A DNA stretch of 60,513 nucleotides. It comes from Nocardioides sp. J54 (GTDB lineage Bacteria; Actinomycetota; Actinomycetes; Propionibacteriales; Nocardioidaceae). The notes below the pieces were generated by a model. It was not told the origin of the DNA and searched no databases. It saw only the letters and a list, made by a program, of their open reading frames with translations. Made by a program: the position numbers and the translations under genes. Numbering within the stretch: position 1 is the stretch's first letter; each line of letters opens with the position of its first letter. The stretch spans positions 1 through 60,513 of the forward strand of contig NZ_JAER01000026.1 in NCBI RefSeq assembly GCF_000519005.1, read 5' to 3'. This document shows, in pieces, positions 58,542-60,513 of the stretch.

Positions 58542-58610
58542 TACCGTGGCGGCACCATGTGGCTGACTGCTTGACCCGACTCGCGCCCGCGGCCCCGTGC
58601 CCGGCGAGTC
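58542..58610 (+). promoter_or_regulatory. Possible leader-peptide attenuator before the ABC-F gene
   Basis: TACCGT (58542-58547) is a plausible -10. Nine bases on, ATG at 58557 opens a five-codon frame, MWLTA, ending at TGA 58572-58574; with the start point next to the ATG it could be translated leaderless. Directly after it GACTCGC (58578-58584) pairs with GCGAGTC (58604-58610). A short peptide plus hairpin upstream of an ABC-F gene is the layout of ribosome-stalling attenuators. The peptide is too short to judge by composition. Confidence 0.4.
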
Positions 58611-58634
58611 CGACCCTCGTCGCGAAGGCCCGTC

Positions 58635-60277
<1,643 letters not shown>

Positions 60278-60293
<16 letters not shown>

Positions 60294-60513
60294 CACGTTG
60301 ATCGCGGCTCTTCCCGCCCGTCGGCCGCGGCTGAGGGGCGCTGGGTGGGGCTGGAACAGTCGTGAGGGGGCTGGCAGGTCGGCGGACCACGTGTTGCAGC
60401 GCGCTGGGGCACGGGACGCGGGCGGCCGGTCCGCTGTAACACGTTGATCGCGGCTCTTCCCGCCCGTCGGCCGCGGCTGAGGGGCGCTGGGTGGGGCTGG
60501 AACAGTCGTGAGG
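60278..60513. repeat. Direct repeat with 146-bp period, cut by the window end
   Basis: Bases 60278-60367 are repeated exactly at 60424-60513, at least 90 bp, and the second copy runs off the window. The first copy includes the last 16 coding bases and stop of the ABC-F gene; the second has the same bases without a gene. Between the copies, CGTGTTGCAGCG (60390-60401) is an inverted copy, one mismatch, of CGCTGTAACACG (60286-60297). No gene is seen in 60294-60513. It could be a recent tandem duplication or the start of a longer array. Confidence 0.85.

Overview
The window is GC-rich actinobacterial chromosome with dense operons, many GTG starts and 1-8 bp stop/start overlaps. Family content (NirBD with a HemD-winged-helix fusion, a ten-gene mce transport operon, MpaB-type oxygenase, LytS/LytTR with an SSS transporter, CoA-ester catabolism, a sortase-type surface protein) fits Nocardioidaceae, most likely Nocardioides or Pimelobacter. 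That assignment is inference from protein style and from a long intergenic palindrome. I see no rRNA, tRNA, CRISPR array, transposase or phage gene.

Layout. (1) 445-6847, + strand: assimilatory nitrite reduction and siroheme supply (FAD/[2Fe-2S] reductase, nirB, nirD, hemD fused to a DNA-binding domain, sirohydrochlorin chelatase), followed by a lipoprotein on the - strand. (2) 7893-12312, - strand: a CrtC/AttH-like protein, an MpaB/latex-clearing-type oxygenase and a Tat-exported multicopper oxidase. Divergent from these are a secreted lipase-like hydrolase and a TetR regulator (12361-13823). (3) 13857-24056, - strand: a complete mce locus (yrbEA-yrbEB-mceA-F plus two Mce-associated proteins). 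A near-identical palindrome (AAACCGTACA-N4-TGTACGGTTT) lies at 12331 and at 24127, just upstream of the oxygenase/oxidase/lipase/TetR genes and of the mce operon. This suggests one regulon for import and oxidation of a hydrophobic, perhaps isoprenoid or steroid-like, substrate. (4) 24317-29554: a secreted RTX-repeat protein, then an SSS symporter, DUF485 protein, LytTR regulator and LytS-type kinase.

(5) 29669-51417: a roughly 21-kb catabolic block. It encodes a phosphotriesterase-like lactonase, an acyl-CoA ligase, an ACAD10/11-type kinase next to an acyl-CoA dehydrogenase, a MaoC hydratase, two SDRs, a thiolase, an enoyl-CoA hydratase, a nitronate-monooxygenase-like flavoenzyme, four hydrolases or amidases, RidA, two paralogous TetR regulators and a ribose-type ABC transporter with a second, separate binding protein. 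Five intergenic regions in the block carry one operator with fixed geometry, A(C/G)TTGA-N8-TCAACT or a close variant. Read together, the genes outline uptake and opening of a lactone to a 4-hydroxy acid, CoA activation, phosphorylation, elimination and beta-oxidation. This is the best candidate here for an undescribed system.

(6) 51401-60513: a methyltransferase, a catalytically degenerate Fic protein, a Fpg/Nei glycosylase, an LPATG surface protein, an AAA ATPase, a Stf0 sulfotransferase, a SHOCT membrane protein, and an ABC-F ATPase preceded by a possible five-codon leader peptide and followed by a long direct repeat that runs off the window.
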